Notes: generated from the letters alone by a model not told the origin. Shown: positions 21,540 to 34,602, numbered from the stretch's first letter. The stretch is 64,000 nt of DNA from Canna indica (GCA_034359265.1 CP136890.1:82113501-82177500); one strand, 5' to 3'. Program-made: numbers and translations.

Positions 21540-24500
21540 CTAATCCGGACATATTCTTTTGGCCAAACCATCCATAAGAAGTTTCAAGTTCGATTCAATG
21601 ATAATGTTTTCATAATTTTCCTGCAAAGCATAGATAATTGCCTCTTTCACAGCTAGGACCTCAGTAGTTAGTATATTCATGCTGTTATTAAAAACTTTAC
21701 AAATAGTAAATAAACATACTTTCATATGGTTTCTAATAACAAACCCAATACCAATTTTAATGCTATCCATTGAAGCGTCGCAATTAATTTTAATAGCATC
21801 AATAGGAGGAGCAGACCACCTGCAAATAATGAGATATTTATGTATCAAGTTCCCCTCAGGTAATTGGGTATGATCCATAGCCTTAAGAAAGGCAAAAATC
21901 TGTCTCGTGCTTTAAGAACTCAGGGGAGAACTGCCTCGCTTGATGCAGTCATTCATTCATTGAGAACCAGATAAACCATCAAGATACGACAATCGACCTC
22001 CTGTTTTGTTGATGAATAGAATCATCATAGAGAAATAGAAGGTTACTACCAAACATCCCGGTGGAGTTATCATGGAGTTGGTTAGGTAAAATAAGGATAT
22101 AGAGGAGGTTAAAAATAGTTAATGTATAGGTCCAACAACAAAAGAGGTGTTCAAAAGTTTTAGGGTATAAGCCATAAAAAACACACTAGCTATTAGGGGA
22201 TAGACCCATAGAAAAAAGTCTAGCCTTAGTTAGAAGTTTACCATGAGCTGTCTTCCAAAGAAAGATTTTAATTTTTCCAGGCATATCAAGCTTTCAAATA
22301 GCATCCCAATTAAAGAAAATATTATTTTCAGGAGGAGAAAGGTTGATTAGGAATGAATAAGCTACAACTTTGCCCTTGGAGCTTTCTTTCCATACCCAAT
22401 AATCATCATAGGGGTTTTGGGGCAAATTAAGTGCAGTAATTTGATCCCACAATTCTTTATCAAATATAGATAAACTCACAAAGTTGTGGGAGTACCAAAA
22501 GTAATAACACTGTTATTAACCAAAGTGGGTTTCAAACAAATAGAAATATCTAAGCACCAATTATCAATCAAAATAGAGGAATTAATGCCAGAGTTAATAA
22601 CCTTTTTAAAATCCAACTGTAGATGCTTAAAAGCTTTGAGAAAAAGCCTCCAAGACCATGAGCAATGGTTGGGAGGGGAATGGTTAAGAGAGGTAATCAT
22701 AGGATGCTTGAATTTAACTAATTTTAACCCATAGAGTGTCTTGATTATTAAGGTCAGCATCAATTCTTTTGGCTTGTAAAGAAAAAATTTGGAGATAAAT
22801 ATTCCTGATACCTAAGCCTCCTAAGTTTTAGGTAAAGTAGCAGTATCTCAGGAAACAAGGTGCATTCCCTTTTTATCCTTATTATTTTGCTAAAGGAAGT
22901 TGCTAATAACATAGTTCATCTTGTTCATATTCTTTTTTGACAGCCAAGATATATACATCAAGTGAATAGGCACAGAGGTAATAACAGATTTTATCAAGAT
23001 TAGTCTCCCAGCTTGGGAAAGGTAGTTTGACTGCCAAGATCCTAATTTAGAATTAAGTTGATCAACAAGAAAGTCATGAGCATTCTATGGAGGTCTGCGA
23101 GGGGAGATTACGTACAACTCCTAAGTATTTAAAAGGAAAAGAATATTTCTGAATCCTAAGTTTACTGCAAATACAATTCTTGGTATTTGGTGGAGTGTAC
23201 TTAGGGAAAAAATAGCAGATTTATAAAGATTAACTTTCTACCATGTAAGCTGAAAATAATGCTCAAAAATAATTTTGAAGCTATTAATACTAATGTCATC
23301 AGCTTTGAAGGCAAGGAGGATATGGTATGCAAATATTAGGTGACTAATAGGGAGAGAATTATTAATCTTAAGATGAGTGAAAATGTTCTCATTAACGGTC
23401 TTGTTAATAAGAAGGGTTAAAGTGTGAGCAACAATAATATAAAGAAAAGGTGAAGGGGGTCACCTTGTCTAATACCTCTATAAGATTGAAAGAAATCAGA
23501 CATATGATCATTAATCATGCATGCAAAGAAAACAGAGGAAATGCAAGACTTAATCCAGCTAATAAAGAGAGATGGAAAGGCACAAAATTCAAAAACAGAT
23601 AGGATTGCATTCCAAGATAATGAATCATAAGCCTTTTCCAAGTCAAGTTTGACAAGTATATAAAGTTGCATATTCTTAGAACTAAAAATAGTATGAGCCA
23701 TTTCCTGGGTTATAATGATGTTATAATGAATACTACGATCTTTAATAAAAGTCGACTGTTATTTGGATATAAGATTTGGAAGGCATTCCTTGAATCTATT
23801 GGTAATGAGTTTGGTAAGAATTCTATAGGACATATTGCAAAGCGCAATAGGTCTAAAATCTTTGACTTTTATGGGGTTTCGACATTTTGGGATGAAGGTT
23901 AAAATAGTTTTGTTCCAATCATAGGGAATAAAACTAGTAAAGTAAAAGTTTTGAGAATAGTTAAAAATGTCATCAGAAATAATATCCCAGTAATATTTGT
24001 AAAACTCAACAGTGAAGCCATCTAGGCTAGGGCTCTTCCCATTGGCCATGGATTTGATGGTACATCTTTCATATATTTCAGCTTTAGAAAAAGGAGCAAT
24101 CAAGAAATTAATTAAAATCATTAGAAACAGAAGGGAAAATGAGACAAAGTTGGATGGTAAAATTACTAAAAGGAGAGTTGATCCAAAGGTTTTGATAAAA
24201 TTTTGAAAACTCAGCAAGGATTTTGTTTTCATCAGTGATGATAGAGCCATTGCCAGAGGTAATGTAGGAGATATGATTGATCCTTCTTCTATAAGTAACC
24301 ATACGATGGAAATGCGCAGTGTTGCGATCTCCATCAAGGTACCATTTTAATTTAGCCTTAGCCCAACATTTTAGACTAATCTACCTTTGAATGGCAGTGG
24401 CCTTATTGATAAGAGAGGTAAGGTTGAGATGTTCAGAAGAGGATAAGTCATAAGTAGCCTCTTTAAGCTCCAAATTGTGAATGAGGCATTGGGTGATTTT

Positions 24501-25380
24501 TAAATTTGCTTCAAGATTCCCTAGAACCTCTTTATTCCATTTAGAAATGGCTTGTCCAGTAGTAGAGAGTTGAAGGGGAAGTTTGTTTACCCCAAGCTTG
24601 TTTTACAATGTCCTTGGAGTCAAGGTATTCAATCCAGAAGTTTTGAAACTTGAAAAGATTATTGTCATGTTTATATTATTGTTAATGAAAACTTGCAGAA
24701 GGTTGTGGTCAGAAACAGTTCTGACAAGATGTTTAATAGAAGTTTTTCCAAAAAAATTTAAGCAGGCAGGGTTTGAGAAAACTCTATCTAATCTAATTAG
24801 AATTCTAAAATTATCCTTCCTATTATTACACCAGGTGTATTTAGGACCAGTGAATCCTAAATCAATGTGGTTGGATTGAGTAATAACATATGTAAATTCT
24901 CTAATATTATTATTTATTCTAAAAGGTAGGCCCCCCCTTTTATCTTCTTCGTTTAAGATACTGTTAAAGTCCCACATGACAAGCAAGGGATAAGAAGATA
25001 AATCAACATTAGAGAGACTATGCCATAAAGTATTTCTCAAGCAAGGATTTGTATTAGCATAAAGAGAAGAAATAATACGACATAGAGTTGTTAAAAGAAA
25101 TGATAGCATGGATAACATCAGCATGAATAGAAATCACTTTAGCATTTACAACCGAGGAATTTCAGGCAAAAATAATGCCTCCAGAAGCCTCATTTGAGGG
25201 AGAGGAGACCCCTTGCTAATTATTACCAAGTTTCTTAACAAAAATATTAGCAATATTATTAGGGACATGGGTTTCCTGTAAAGAGAGCAAATTAACATAA
25301 TTATTTTTAACAAAAAAGAAGATTATATCAAGAACAGGATTCCTCATCACACCCCTAACATTCCAATTTATTATGTTCAT
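21540..25380 (-). pseudogene. LINE-B1 ORF2: endonuclease, RT, RNase H (inactive)
   Basis: Starts at MNIINWNVRG (25380), overlapping the end of ORF1 by 26 nt. Endonuclease landmarks are MWDFNSILNEEDKRGGLPF, GPKYTWCNN and IRLDRVFSN. RT follows with NGKSPSLDGFTVEFYK, FIPKCRNPIKVKDFRPIAL and KLDLEKAYDSLSW, then RGIRQGDPLH. At the RT catalytic box the expected FADD reads FAYH (23322-23333), so both catalytic aspartates are lost. The C-terminus (21878-21540) is an RNase H domain: KINCDASMDSIKIGIGFV, then EVLAVKEAIIYAL, then IIESNLKLLMDGL. Multiple stops and frameshifts confirm a pseudogene. Confidence 0.85.
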
Positions 25381-27216
25381 GTAAAACAATGATAAGGTTG
25401 TTTGGCTGGTTCATTTCCTCATCATGAGGAAAAAATGTGTTAGCATCCCTCAATCTTTTACTAGAGGAAGGTGTTGAAGGTAGTGAATAGCAATCTTCGG
25501 CAAGTTTGGATTCAATAGGCATATTTACTTGTTTCCCTTTTTTTCCATTATGTTTAACAATGTTAGAAGGTTGAGAGTTAAAGATTAAGGATACATCTTG
25601 AACCATTTTATCAAAAGACTGTTAGATGTTAACTTTGGGATTTGAAGTTTAAACCTTATCAGTCCCTTTAAAAATTTCATAAGAAACTTTAGTAGAAGGT
25701 ACCCCTTTACCAGAGAGAGGTTTAGGAGTATTGGTAAGGTTAATACCTTTTTTTGTACTAGGTTCTTTACCTCTAGGATCTTTGTTTCCTATTTTCTGGT
25801 TAGGGTTTTTCTTAAAGTTTTCCTGTCTAGGCTCACACAAATTTCTTTGGGGGGGGGGGGGGGGGTATGTCCACTAGGGATTTTGTTATGATTGTTGGGT
25901 GAGTAGTCTAGGTTTTTTTCTTCTCCTAGTTACTTGAATCCAAAGACCATAAATAGGTTCCTTAGGGTCCATAGGGTTAGGAGAAGGGGCAAGAGTTTCT
26001 TTGGGGGGATGAGGAGGGTCCTTAACTTGAGCATTGTCAACAGGAAAATTTTCACATTCCACATAACTATTGTCAAAAGTAGTTTTGCTAGTACTAGGGC
26101 AAGAAGCCTCTCTATGTTTTATCAGACTGCAGTTAAAGCAAACAACATGTAAGTTTTCATATAAAATAGGTTGGAAAAATTCACAATTAGGGATATTGAT
26201 CCACACCCCTTGTTTAATTGGTTGAAATAAATCTATTTCTATGCAAACACGCACATATTTACCTCAGTTAAATTCAAAGGAACGACTATCAATAGTAATT
26301 AACTTACCAAGGTTATTCGTAATTAGACCTACTGAAGTAGGGTTCCAAAGTTCCAGCGACAAAATATGAATACGAACTCACACAGGGGCATGTGAAAACA
26401 TTTCCAACCAGGGCTGAAAAAAGGGCTTCCAAGGAACCAATCTAATGATGTCACCCCGGCAAGACCACGGTCCACCGGTGAGGACATCTGTAGTCGCTTC
26501 CTAGGAAGAAAAACGAAATACAAAAAAACTCTCTTCAATGTCGAGGACATTTATCAAGCCATAGGAAGCCCATAATTTAAAAGCCCAATGGGAAATGACA
26601 AATAAAGGGGTCGATTTGCCCAGAAAATTTCTGATTAAAGATGCCTGCCAAGGGCTTTGGCACTTTTGGATTTGTTAAATAGAAAATGAAACTTTACCAG
26701 AAGATTGAGACTGTATACGAGACTGTGTAGAAGAGATTACCAGATTTGCAGCATTTGAGTTGGAACCCCTCAGAATCTGAGCCCAAGAGATTTTGTTCGT
26801 ACCCGTAGGAGAGGAATCAGGCCTCGGGATGGTCGGAGAGGGGGTAGAGCGTCGCTTTCTTTCATGCGGTGCACTGTTACCCGAAGTCGGCAAATTAGGG
26901 TTTGCCCCATCATTTGCCAAAGCTGGAATGGAAGGGGTTTCTTTCATGGGAGTCGTCGTAGCAGTCGCAGGGTCTTCAAGAGTCTTGATTAAGGCATCAT
27001 CGGCGTCGGATGAGCAAATCAGAAGATTAGGATTTTCTGCGGGTTGCGAAAACTCCTTTGAAAAAGTTGCTTCCGCCATGAAAACATCATTGAGGGGGAA
27101 GGGGGAGGCTTTTGGGGGGAGGGAAGAAGGTCATCAAGGGGGGGGGGGGGATTTGAGTCGCCAGACGTCGCTGAAGTTGTCGCCCTAGGAATCGCCCTAG
27201 GGCTCGCACGGGACAT
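25355..27216 (-). pseudogene. LINE-B1 ORF1 (DUF4283-like, zinc knuckle)
   Basis: The probable start is MSRASPRAIPRATTSA (27216), followed by a Pro/Ser-rich N-terminus that includes KISWAQILRGSNSNAANL. A DUF4283-like middle part contains DRGLAGVTSLDWFLG and RVCIEIDLFQPIKQGVWINI. The CCHC_4 knuckle is CFNCSLIKHREASC, with all four ligands present, followed by IYGLWIQVTRRRKKPR. The frame is broken several times, notably at G runs at 25849-25865 and 27138-27150. ORF1 terminates inside the start of ORF2. ORF1 proteins coat LINE RNA. Confidence 0.78.
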
Positions 27217-27424
27217 GACGCCTTACTTCGTCCCAATAATCCTCAATGTTCTTAAACATAAGAAAGGTAGCTTTTCATTCAACAAACATTTCATGATTAT
27301 CTATAGCTTAACTTTATCAAAACAAAGCATAATATATGTAATATATATATTAAACTAGAGCTTTTGGTTATGAATACAATGCACAAATATTTATGAATTA
27401 ATTTCAATCACTATAAGTAAATGG

Positions 27425-27560
27425 TGAACCCACTCGTGCTCAAGTGATAGTAACATTCAGGTTATTTCTACAAGTTTTGGGTTCGATCCCTTGATGTGTG
27501 TTGTGTGTAATTATTTTCCTTCACTGGAATGAAAAAACTACTCTTGATAAAAAAAATTAT
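27425..27560 (+). mobile_element. tRNA-derived SINE
   Basis: A 136-bp unit holds a plausible pol III box A (GCTCAAGTGATAG) and a good box B (GGTTCGATCCC) about 35 bp later, and ends in an A-rich tail. It is flanked by a 13-bp direct repeat, TATAAGTAAATGG at 27412-27424 and TATAAATAAATGG at 27561-27573 (one mismatch). Internal promoter, A tail and target duplication together are the SINE signature. SINEs are mobilised by LINE proteins, and three LINEs lie in this window, but no shared 3' end was identified. Confidence 0.82.
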
Positions 27561-28457
27561 TATAAATAAATGGACTATGAGACAAGAAACTTGTGTTACT
27601 AATTGAGACAAATTTTAGATAAATTTGTCGTGGCATCATTCTAAATTTATCATTAATTGATCTAATTTTTGTCATTAAATTATTTGTAACAATACTTTTA
27701 ATCACAAAAAAATCAATATTATTATTAGTATATCAATTTATTTATCACTTATGCTTATATTATTATAATGAATATGAATTCGAGTTAACTTAGCTTATCA
27801 TAAATTGAAAATCATAAAGGGATTCTTTGATTGCTTGTAAACAGATTTGTTGCAAAATTATAACAAACAACCAAGTAAACATGTTTGGTTGATTGTAATT
27901 ATAAATTGCAGCATCTATCGTTTACAATCTGCAACTAAAATATTATTTATGAGCTCATTACAAGAAATATGATGATTTCAAACACTCAAAAGACATGCAA
28001 TTCAAAATTATAGTGTTACCTTCTTGAATCCAATGAGAGAAGGCTGCAATTTTTTTTTTAATTTTTTTATTTTATGATATCATAAAACAAAAAACTATTT
28101 TATGTTTTATTTTTTTTAAAAAAAAAATTATACCAAATTTCATTATTTTTTAGTTTGTAGTTTGTATGTTTTTAATTTTTTTCATGTGTTTTTTATATTT
28201 CAATGTTTCAATTATTTTTATAATTTTTAACTTACTTTTATTTTAAATTTTTGCATGAATTTTTTATTTTTTTGTTTTAATTTACAATTATTAACTTTTC
28301 CATGTTTTGCAATTTTTGGGTTTTTCATTATTTTTTTTCTATTTTTATAATTATTTTAATTTCATTTTAAATAACTTTCATGTAGTTTTTTATTTTTAAT
28401 ATTTTATATTTATTTTATGTAACTTTAAACTTCATTAAACATATTATTCAAAATTAA

Positions 28458-28505
28458 TAATATAATATAATATAATATAATATAATATAATAATAATAAT
28501 AATAT
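28458..28505. repeat. (TATAA)n/(TAA)n microsatellite
   Basis: About seven TATAA units grading into TAA repeats. Confidence 0.9.
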
Positions 28506-29484
28506 AACACATTACTTTCTAAAATGATTAACTATAAAATATTTTAATTAGATTTGAAAAAATACAACTCGAAACTACGACCAATCAAACGTTTGCAAGT
28601 GCAAAGTGCAACTCGCGGTTAATTGCGGGCAACCAAATTAAATATTACAATCCGTATTGGTAGATATTTACTCTTTTTAATCTAAATGGAGTATCTTTTT
28701 AGAGCATTTATATTTACGGGAAAGAAACACTTTCAAAGTAAAATTCAACGCAAATCATCCGCATAGAAACTGTAATTAACCCATAACAGAAATCATCAAA
28801 TCACCGGGCATTCGCAATGATTGCCATCGACAGCCCCACCATCTTCCCGTTTGTGCGAATCTCGAGGAGAACTGACGGCGTGGAGGTTTAAATGTTCCCT
28901 AGCTGCTTGAACCCTCGAACCGACCCAGGAGTCAAATTAAAGTCAAGAGTGGTCCATAAAGTCTAAAGAGAGAGAGAGACCACTTATATAAATATTGGAC
29001 CAAATTAGGTCTCACTCTCACCCCTTCTATGGAGAGACAAAGATCCGGTGTCCGATAGTGGTCCCTGCAAGAGTGGGCACCACTGCATCAGACAGTGCAA
29101 GTGTATCACTTATTGTGCAATTTAAGATCGATCCACACACGGCCGATCTTGCAGTGATTAAAACGCGCGTGTTGATTTAGATCGACAAATTAGCATCAAC
29201 TAAAGCTCGATATACATTTTTATCATATATCACTGTCACCAGACTGCAGAAGTATTTACGAAAGAAATATATCATTGTTTTATTAAGTATATAATTATAT
29301 GATATCAATGCCAAAAATATATAACGCATATGTGCAAGAAATATCTATACTAATCTCTTCATCGTTACTGGCGTAGTGCATGCAATCGATGATCCCAACA
29401 GACTGTTAATTGATGGCATATACAGTATCGACCGCTAACAAGTTAATGCAAGCAGTTCCTGTAATTTACCAATTGTCATACATA

Positions 29485-29488
<4 letters not shown>

Positions 29489-29526
<38 letters not shown>
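29489..29526. repeat. (GA)19 microsatellite
   Basis: Uninterrupted GA dinucleotide run 3' of the ZF-HD gene. Confidence 0.95.
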
Positions 29527-29530
<4 letters not shown>

Positions 29531-30269
29531 TTCCCGTGAATCAATCAAATCAATCCATGTGCAGTATGACTGGCCACTGATGGCAGCAAGTCGAAACCAG
29601 AAAGGTTGAGGTCTCTCATCAACTCTGCATCATTTAATTAGCGCCACTAAAACAAGCAATTTTCATGTGCATCTCTGCATGAATTCAATTCCCTTCCCAT
29701 GAAAGTGAAACCTCATCCAGCTACACACCAGGCTTCCTCGCTGACAACCTCCTTCTCTTCCTTTGTTTCTTTTTTTCTTTCTTTCTTCACCCTCGATTCC
29801 CCCTTTCTTCCCACACAAGAAATCCATCCTATATATAATTATTAAACCTATCTCCAGCTAGCTCACCATCCTCTTAAGTCAACAGTACTAGGAAGAGCAA
29901 GCACACATGTAATCAAGAATGCAACTCAGGCATTGCATGCCCGACACGTTTAAATGCCTCATCAAACACCCTTCTCCTCCTCCTCCTCCTCCATTTCTAA
30001 GCACCTTCACATACAACGCAAGCAAGTAATTAATCAAGCTAGCTATACTGTATCAAACAGTAAACCTAACTACATTCACTAATATATGTCCTCCATCAGT
30101 CAAACATCATGCACCTTAATTTTGTAACTACTCAATATTAATTACTAAAATAACAACAACAACAATAAGAAGAAGATCGTTCGTGGAAATTAATTAAAGA
30201 TCGTAACAACACCTAATTCTAGCTAAAGAAATGATTGAGTGCCAGTTAGCTAGCAATGATGATTGGTCT

Positions 30270-31118
30270 TTAGGGTTTCTTGCCGAGGGTGTGCTTGTTG
30301 TTGTGCATCCACACCTTGAAGACGTGCCTCTTGATGCAGGTCTCCTCGCAGAACTTCTGCACCGCCGCCTCGTCGTGCTTCTGGATCCGCCAGCCGACCC
30401 ACTCGGCGAACGCCAGCATCTTGTCCTTCTGCTCTGGCGTGAACTTGGTCCGGAACCTCTTCCTCGCCCCCGACCCCGACGCCACCATGCCTCTTCCTCC
30501 TCCTCCGCCGCCCGCCATCGGGTTCCACACGTCATCCTGCTCCTCCCTGCTGTATCCTCCGCCGCCGGACGTCGACGGCAGGGCCAGAGGCGCCTGCCGG
30601 TGAGCCGGGAATGCCGTGGCCGCGTAGTGGTGGTGATGGAGATACCCCGCCGGCGTGCGGTAGTAGGACGTGAAGTTGGGGTGGTAACCTACGCCGACCT
30701 CCGTTGCACCGGCAGCGGAGGCGCCGCCGCCGCCTTCCTCTGCATCGACCTTCCGGTGAAAATTGCGGTGGCAGCCACAGGCGGCGCAGCGGAGGGCGTC
30801 GAGGGAACCGCCCTCCCCCGCCGGCATGAACTCCCCGCACCCGTCAACCGCGTATCCTCCGATCCCCACCGCGTGGTTCTTCAAGCACTCCCGGTACTTC
30901 CATCCACCACTGCCGTGCGCCTTCCGGTGGCCTGCTGACCCTGCTACCGCCATCCCTGCCGTTACCACGGGCGCCGATTCCCCTCCTCCGCCCATCTTAA
31001 CACCAACACATCCTTCTCCCCCTCCTCGACCCGAGCTCCCCAAGACCGTGCCATATTTTGATGACTCCACCCCCAAGTCCATCTCCTCCTCCTCCTCTTC
31101 GTGGTCGTCGAAATCCAT
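30270..31118 (-). CDS. ZHD: Zinc-finger homeodomain (ZF-HD) transcription factor
   Basis: Intronless, 282 aa from the chosen start [16 protein letters not shown]. An in-frame upstream ATG at 31223 would add 35 residues, but MDFDDH matches the usual N-terminus of the family. The dimerisation zinc finger is at res. 75-123 ([20 protein letters not shown] ... [11 protein letters not shown]). A Gly/His/Tyr-rich linker follows, then the homeodomain at 219-281 ([20 protein letters not shown] ... [11 protein letters not shown]). Recognition helix VWMHNNKH is the ZF-HD form. These nuclear proteins form homo- or heterodimers and bind ATTA-core promoters. All expected Cys/His ligands and the homeodomain appear intact, so it looks functional. 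GC content is far above the surroundings. The exact ZHD paralogue cannot be assigned. Confidence 0.95.
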   Translation of the reverse strand: MDFDDHEEEEEEMDLGVESSKYGTVLGSSGRGGGEGCVGVKMGGGGESAPVVTAGMAVAGSAGHRKAHGSGGWKYRECLKNHAVGIGGYAVDGCGEFMPAGEGGSLDALRCAACGCHRNFHRKVDAEEGGGGASAAGATEVGVGYHPNFTSYYRTPAGYLHHHHYAATAFPAHRQAPLALPSTSGGGGYSREEQDDVWNPMAGGGGGGRGMVASGSGARKRFRTKFTPEQKDKMLAFAEWVGWRIQKHDEAAVQKFCEETCIKRHVFKVWMHNNKHTLGKKP

Positions 31119-33090
31119 TGTCTCTCTCTCTCCGGTGGCTTGGTTCGTCGGCGGATGCAAGAAGCTGAAGAAGAAGCTCAAGTCAACCTGCCCTAAACTT
31201 GAACTTGAAAACGCCACCTCCACTTCTACAAAAAGCTCGAATGCGTACCTCCTCCCACTTGTCTCAGTGACTTGCTTTATTATTTACTGTTTCACTCCGG
31301 TCGAGCACTGCAGAAGCGTCGAATCAACGTGAAATGACCTCCATAATAACAATTAATATAATGATTATATCAAAACTAAAACCTTAGATTATTAAAATCA
31401 ATCCTCTTTGAGGAATAATATCGAACAGGGACTTGTCTTGTTGAAATTGACCAGACTGCAGATTACGACAGTGGCTAATTAATCGATGTATTACACGTGT
31501 ACTAGTTAAGCATGATTGATTTACAAGTCCGTTGTTCTTGGATTAATCAATTAAGACTAACAACGTACGTACGTCTTCTTTTTCTGACTTGAACTGATGC
31601 AAGTTGGATGCTCGAGACTGGATATTATATGGATTAATATTCATATATTCAATTAATTACTTATAGACATTATACATAACTCATTTTGTTATGCATTTAT
31701 TTCTCATACCTAGTAGATATTTTCTTCAAGATGTAAATAGTAGATTTCAGTCATGTATATGTTAAATATTTGCACTGTTGTCTTTACTACTTGTCAAAAT
31801 GAAAGCAGAAGCAAAGTTGAGCACAAACTGAAATTAGGCATGATATAAAATATTGTGGATCGTTTGAAATTAAACCTAGCTCCTTAATGGTGATAATTAA
31901 TTTAGCACAAGGTATTGATGGCAGTTGAGGAATGATTTATAAATGGATGTACCTTTTGCTATTCCTTTCCTGTATAAATCTTAAAATTAGTGCACTGTTG
32001 AGGTCAGAAGTGTCACTGTTTATGTACGTATTCACATCGACCGGTCACAAACCATGATGAAGCAGCACAAGGAGACTTATTTTATTATTGGTTAATTAAT
32101 TAATTAATTAATTGTACATACCTCGTTGTGCTCATTCAATGTACCACCATATATCACTTGCTTATTCCGCTATATTTATTTCAATTCTGTCCTTTTTCTT
32201 TTTCCTCTCAAAACAATGCATATTTTAGTGCCCATGCAAGTTTAGAAAAAAAGCCCAAAGATTGAGTTTACGACGAACCAAACAATTAAGTTGCTTCTTG
32301 GAACTCGTCGGAATTTAAATATTAGGGTTAATTTTTCTTCACGAAATTTTAACATTTTGTGAATTTGTTCTTCACTTTTTTAAAAAAGAAACGATTTAGC
32401 TTTCAAACGATTTGTTCTTCACTAAATGCCCACCACATTCAAAATCATTCAATCATTTTTCAGTCAAGTGCAAAACACTAGCTATTCAGGCGTGATATAT
32501 ATAACTTGGCTATGTTATGTATTGTAGAACTAATAGATGTTTACGTACGTAATTAATGGGTCGTTCGAAAGAGTGCAGTGGACTATTGTGGGAAAATTAA
32601 AGCAGGTCTTGGATTCATATTCCTTTGCTTATATAGCTTGCAAAATATAATTTACAAGGATAAATTAATTTATATACTCACTTTATATATATTAAATTAC
32701 ATATGAATAAATATATAAAAAAAAGCTTATGATCTAGTGAGTCGAGCTTGAGCTTAGGTTGCGTTTGGTACATTGCATGATAATATTATAATGATAATTC
32801 ATATTACGACAAGATAGATTACCTCATTCAATTTAATTATCGATCGGTAATATAAATTTATCCCGTTTGGCATATTTCGTCAATATAGATGATAATCTAA
32901 TTTTGTATTTTTTAACTTCATAAAAAATTATCAAAAAGCTCTTGTCAAAATTTAGTGGTGCTTTGCATGGAGAAGAATGTATGAAAGAAAAGAACAATGT
33001 TGAAATTTTGGATTACCATTGGGTGGTAATCCACGTACCCACATCCCATGTGAACTATCCACATTACACAAGAAAATATAGATTCCGATA
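31119..33090. other. ZF-HD upstream region and intergenic DNA
   Basis: The 5' leader carries a GAGAGAGAGAGA tract on the coding strand immediately before the ATG (31121-31132). Farther out there is a (TTAA)n run near 32092-32113. Around 32750-33065 lies a segment beginning GGTTGCGTTTGGTACATTGC that looks like a small DNA-transposon relic without a confirmed partner end. No other gene is seen. Confidence 0.4.
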
Positions 33091-33352
33091 AAAACTACAA
33101 GAAAAACGAGCATCAATGAAGGAAATTTAGTGGCAACTAAAATTTGTCATAAACCGTGACATATTTGTGACGGAGTGAAAGAACTTTCTTCTTTCCAAAA
33201 TAGTGACAGACTTGTGATGGAAAATCCGACACAAGGCAGCTCCGCCATAAAATGTCACAGAATTTTTGACTAATTTGGCTTAGAATTTTTAATATACATC
33301 ATTAGTGATAGAATAGTGAGATTTCATTTTCGTCACTAATATTCCGACATGT
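33091..33352. mobile_element. CACTA-like terminal fragment
   Basis: AACTACAAGAAAAACGAGCA resembles a CACTACAAGAAAAA CACTA terminus with its first base changed. It is followed by repeated variants of AAATTTAGTGGC and TTTGTGACGGA on both strands, as in CACTA subterminal regions. The opposite end was not found. The next 330 bp start TGTAATACCCGTAAATTTTC, which looks like a separate truncated Gypsy-type LTR start. Confidence 0.4.
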
Positions 33353-33689
33353 AATACCCGTAAATTTTCTAATATTGTATAATTGTTTCAATGGGAAAAT
33401 TTGGACGCGCGTCGGAGCGGACCAGGTGAATCGTCAAAGGGCGTAAATTTAGGTATAACCTTTACGCCCAAGCAAATTATTTTATTTAGGATGGTTTGGT
33501 CCTTAGATGGGTGTTAGACTCGAGTCGAGTCCGGGGGTTCGATCGAAACTCGAATCGGACTTGAATTGATTGAGTTATGAGTTAAACTGGAATCAACTTA
33601 AGATGGGGGTATACATGTAATTTTTTTCAAAATAAAATATATAGTTTTGCATTAGGGATCGTATGGCTCTAAGAAGAGCTGCACACATC

Positions 33690-34600
33690 CTTAGGCACTA
33701 AGGGTCGACCGAATGTTGCCACAAAGCGGTAGTATGCCCGCGGTCGCTCGATCGATCGATCGATGATCGACCGACAAGCGTGCGATCGGGCGTCGGCAAC
33801 GGGCAAAAATATGCCCGTTGACGAGCCATTTATTTGGAGGGATATAAATACTCACCCCAAACTCTCTCCCTAAGTAGTTGTTGATGCCTCTAAGCCTCAA
33901 AGAGTTATCCTAAACATCTTCTAAGCTCTCACTTGATCAAATATATCCTCAAGACCTAGCCTTGATCCCACAATCTCAAGTGTTCATCATTGGAGGGTCC
34001 TTCAAGTTTGCTAGGCTCAACAAGAAGAGGTGATCCTATTGTGATAAGTTCTCTTTTCTCTATCCTTGTGATTAAAGTCTTTTTAGTTTATTTTTCACTA
34101 TATTAACTTGATTGAGTAATAGACATTGTGTAAGGTCTAGTGATCGAATTTGTGATAACCTTGGTGATTAAGGTGTAGTAAAGCCACTTGTGTAAAACTA
34201 GATTAGGAGTCATTCTTAGGAATTGAGATGGGAAAGTTCACTCGATGTGAAGGTGGATACTTCTGGGTCTCGAAGTACCTTCGAAGGGAGTGTAGGGTCT
34301 TTCCGGTATAAAGTCCTCGATTGTAAGCCACTCTTAATTTAGTGTATTTGTGTGTGAAATCCTAAGCACGGGTCTTAGGTAGTGGAGTAGGCGATTAGCC
34401 GAACCACTATAAATTTCTTTGTGTTAGCATTGTTGTGCTTGCGATTGCTTAACTTCCTTATTTATCGCTTTCGTATTTAATCATTTGATTGTGAAGTGCC
34501 TAAGTTATAAGAAAATGATTAAAATCGATAAATCGGATTTAGACGACAATATTTAGTTACCACAATATTTACCCCCCCTAGTGTGACTATTTATCCAACA
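33690..34600 (+). repeat. Copy A 5' LTR, left-truncated
   Basis: Aligns with the 3' LTR from the TATA region (TATAAATA at 33843-33850) to the end TTTATCCAACA. Its left part holds a GTCGAC motif, an ATCGATCGATCG run and GATCGACCGAC, which the 3' LTR has mostly lost. The expected start TGTTGGCCGAGG is absent; unrelated DNA lies to the left. Confidence 0.75.
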
Positions 34601-34602
34601 TT

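Larger units (their letters stand above)
21290..27249 (-). mobile_element. LINE-B1, complete L1-like LINE with RNase H
   Basis: The A tail (T6 at 21291-21296 on the plus strand) and an exact 9-bp direct repeat TCTTAAACA (21281-21289 and 27250-27258) define both ends. Its ~5.96 kb is close to the ~6.07 kb of its plus-strand relative at 44667-50741, and homology runs from the ORF1 start to the 3' UTR, so it is essentially full length. Order on the minus strand: ORF1 (SWAQILRGSN, then a CCHC-type knuckle), ORF2 (endonuclease, RT, RNase H), and a 3' UTR. Frames are broken throughout. Confidence 0.83.
27574..30269. other. Intergenic, 3' side of the ZF-HD gene
   Basis: AT-rich and without a supported gene. 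It holds two microsatellites (annotated separately) and T/A homopolymer-rich stretches around 28050-28400. A 61-codon open frame at 28995-29180 lies behind a TATAAATA-like string but shows no domain. The ZF-HD 3' UTR should lie in about 30000-30269. Confidence 0.45.

Noticed and set aside
21290..27249. LINE-B1 and LINE-B2 as one inverted duplication of the locus
   Set aside because: Each has its own different target duplication and A tail, so they are independent insertions.
27425..27560. Functional tRNA gene
   Set aside because: Box B is good but no cloverleaf can be formed, and the A tail with target duplication points to a SINE.
28995..29180. 61-codon frame behind a TATAAATA-like string
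   Set aside because: No recognisable motif, no poly(A) signal context, and the stretch contains short inverted repeats more typical of non-coding DNA.
30231..30938. 235-codon plus-strand frame and other frames over the ZF-HD gene
   Set aside because: GC-rich shadows of the minus-strand homeodomain gene; the conserved domains are only in the minus frame.
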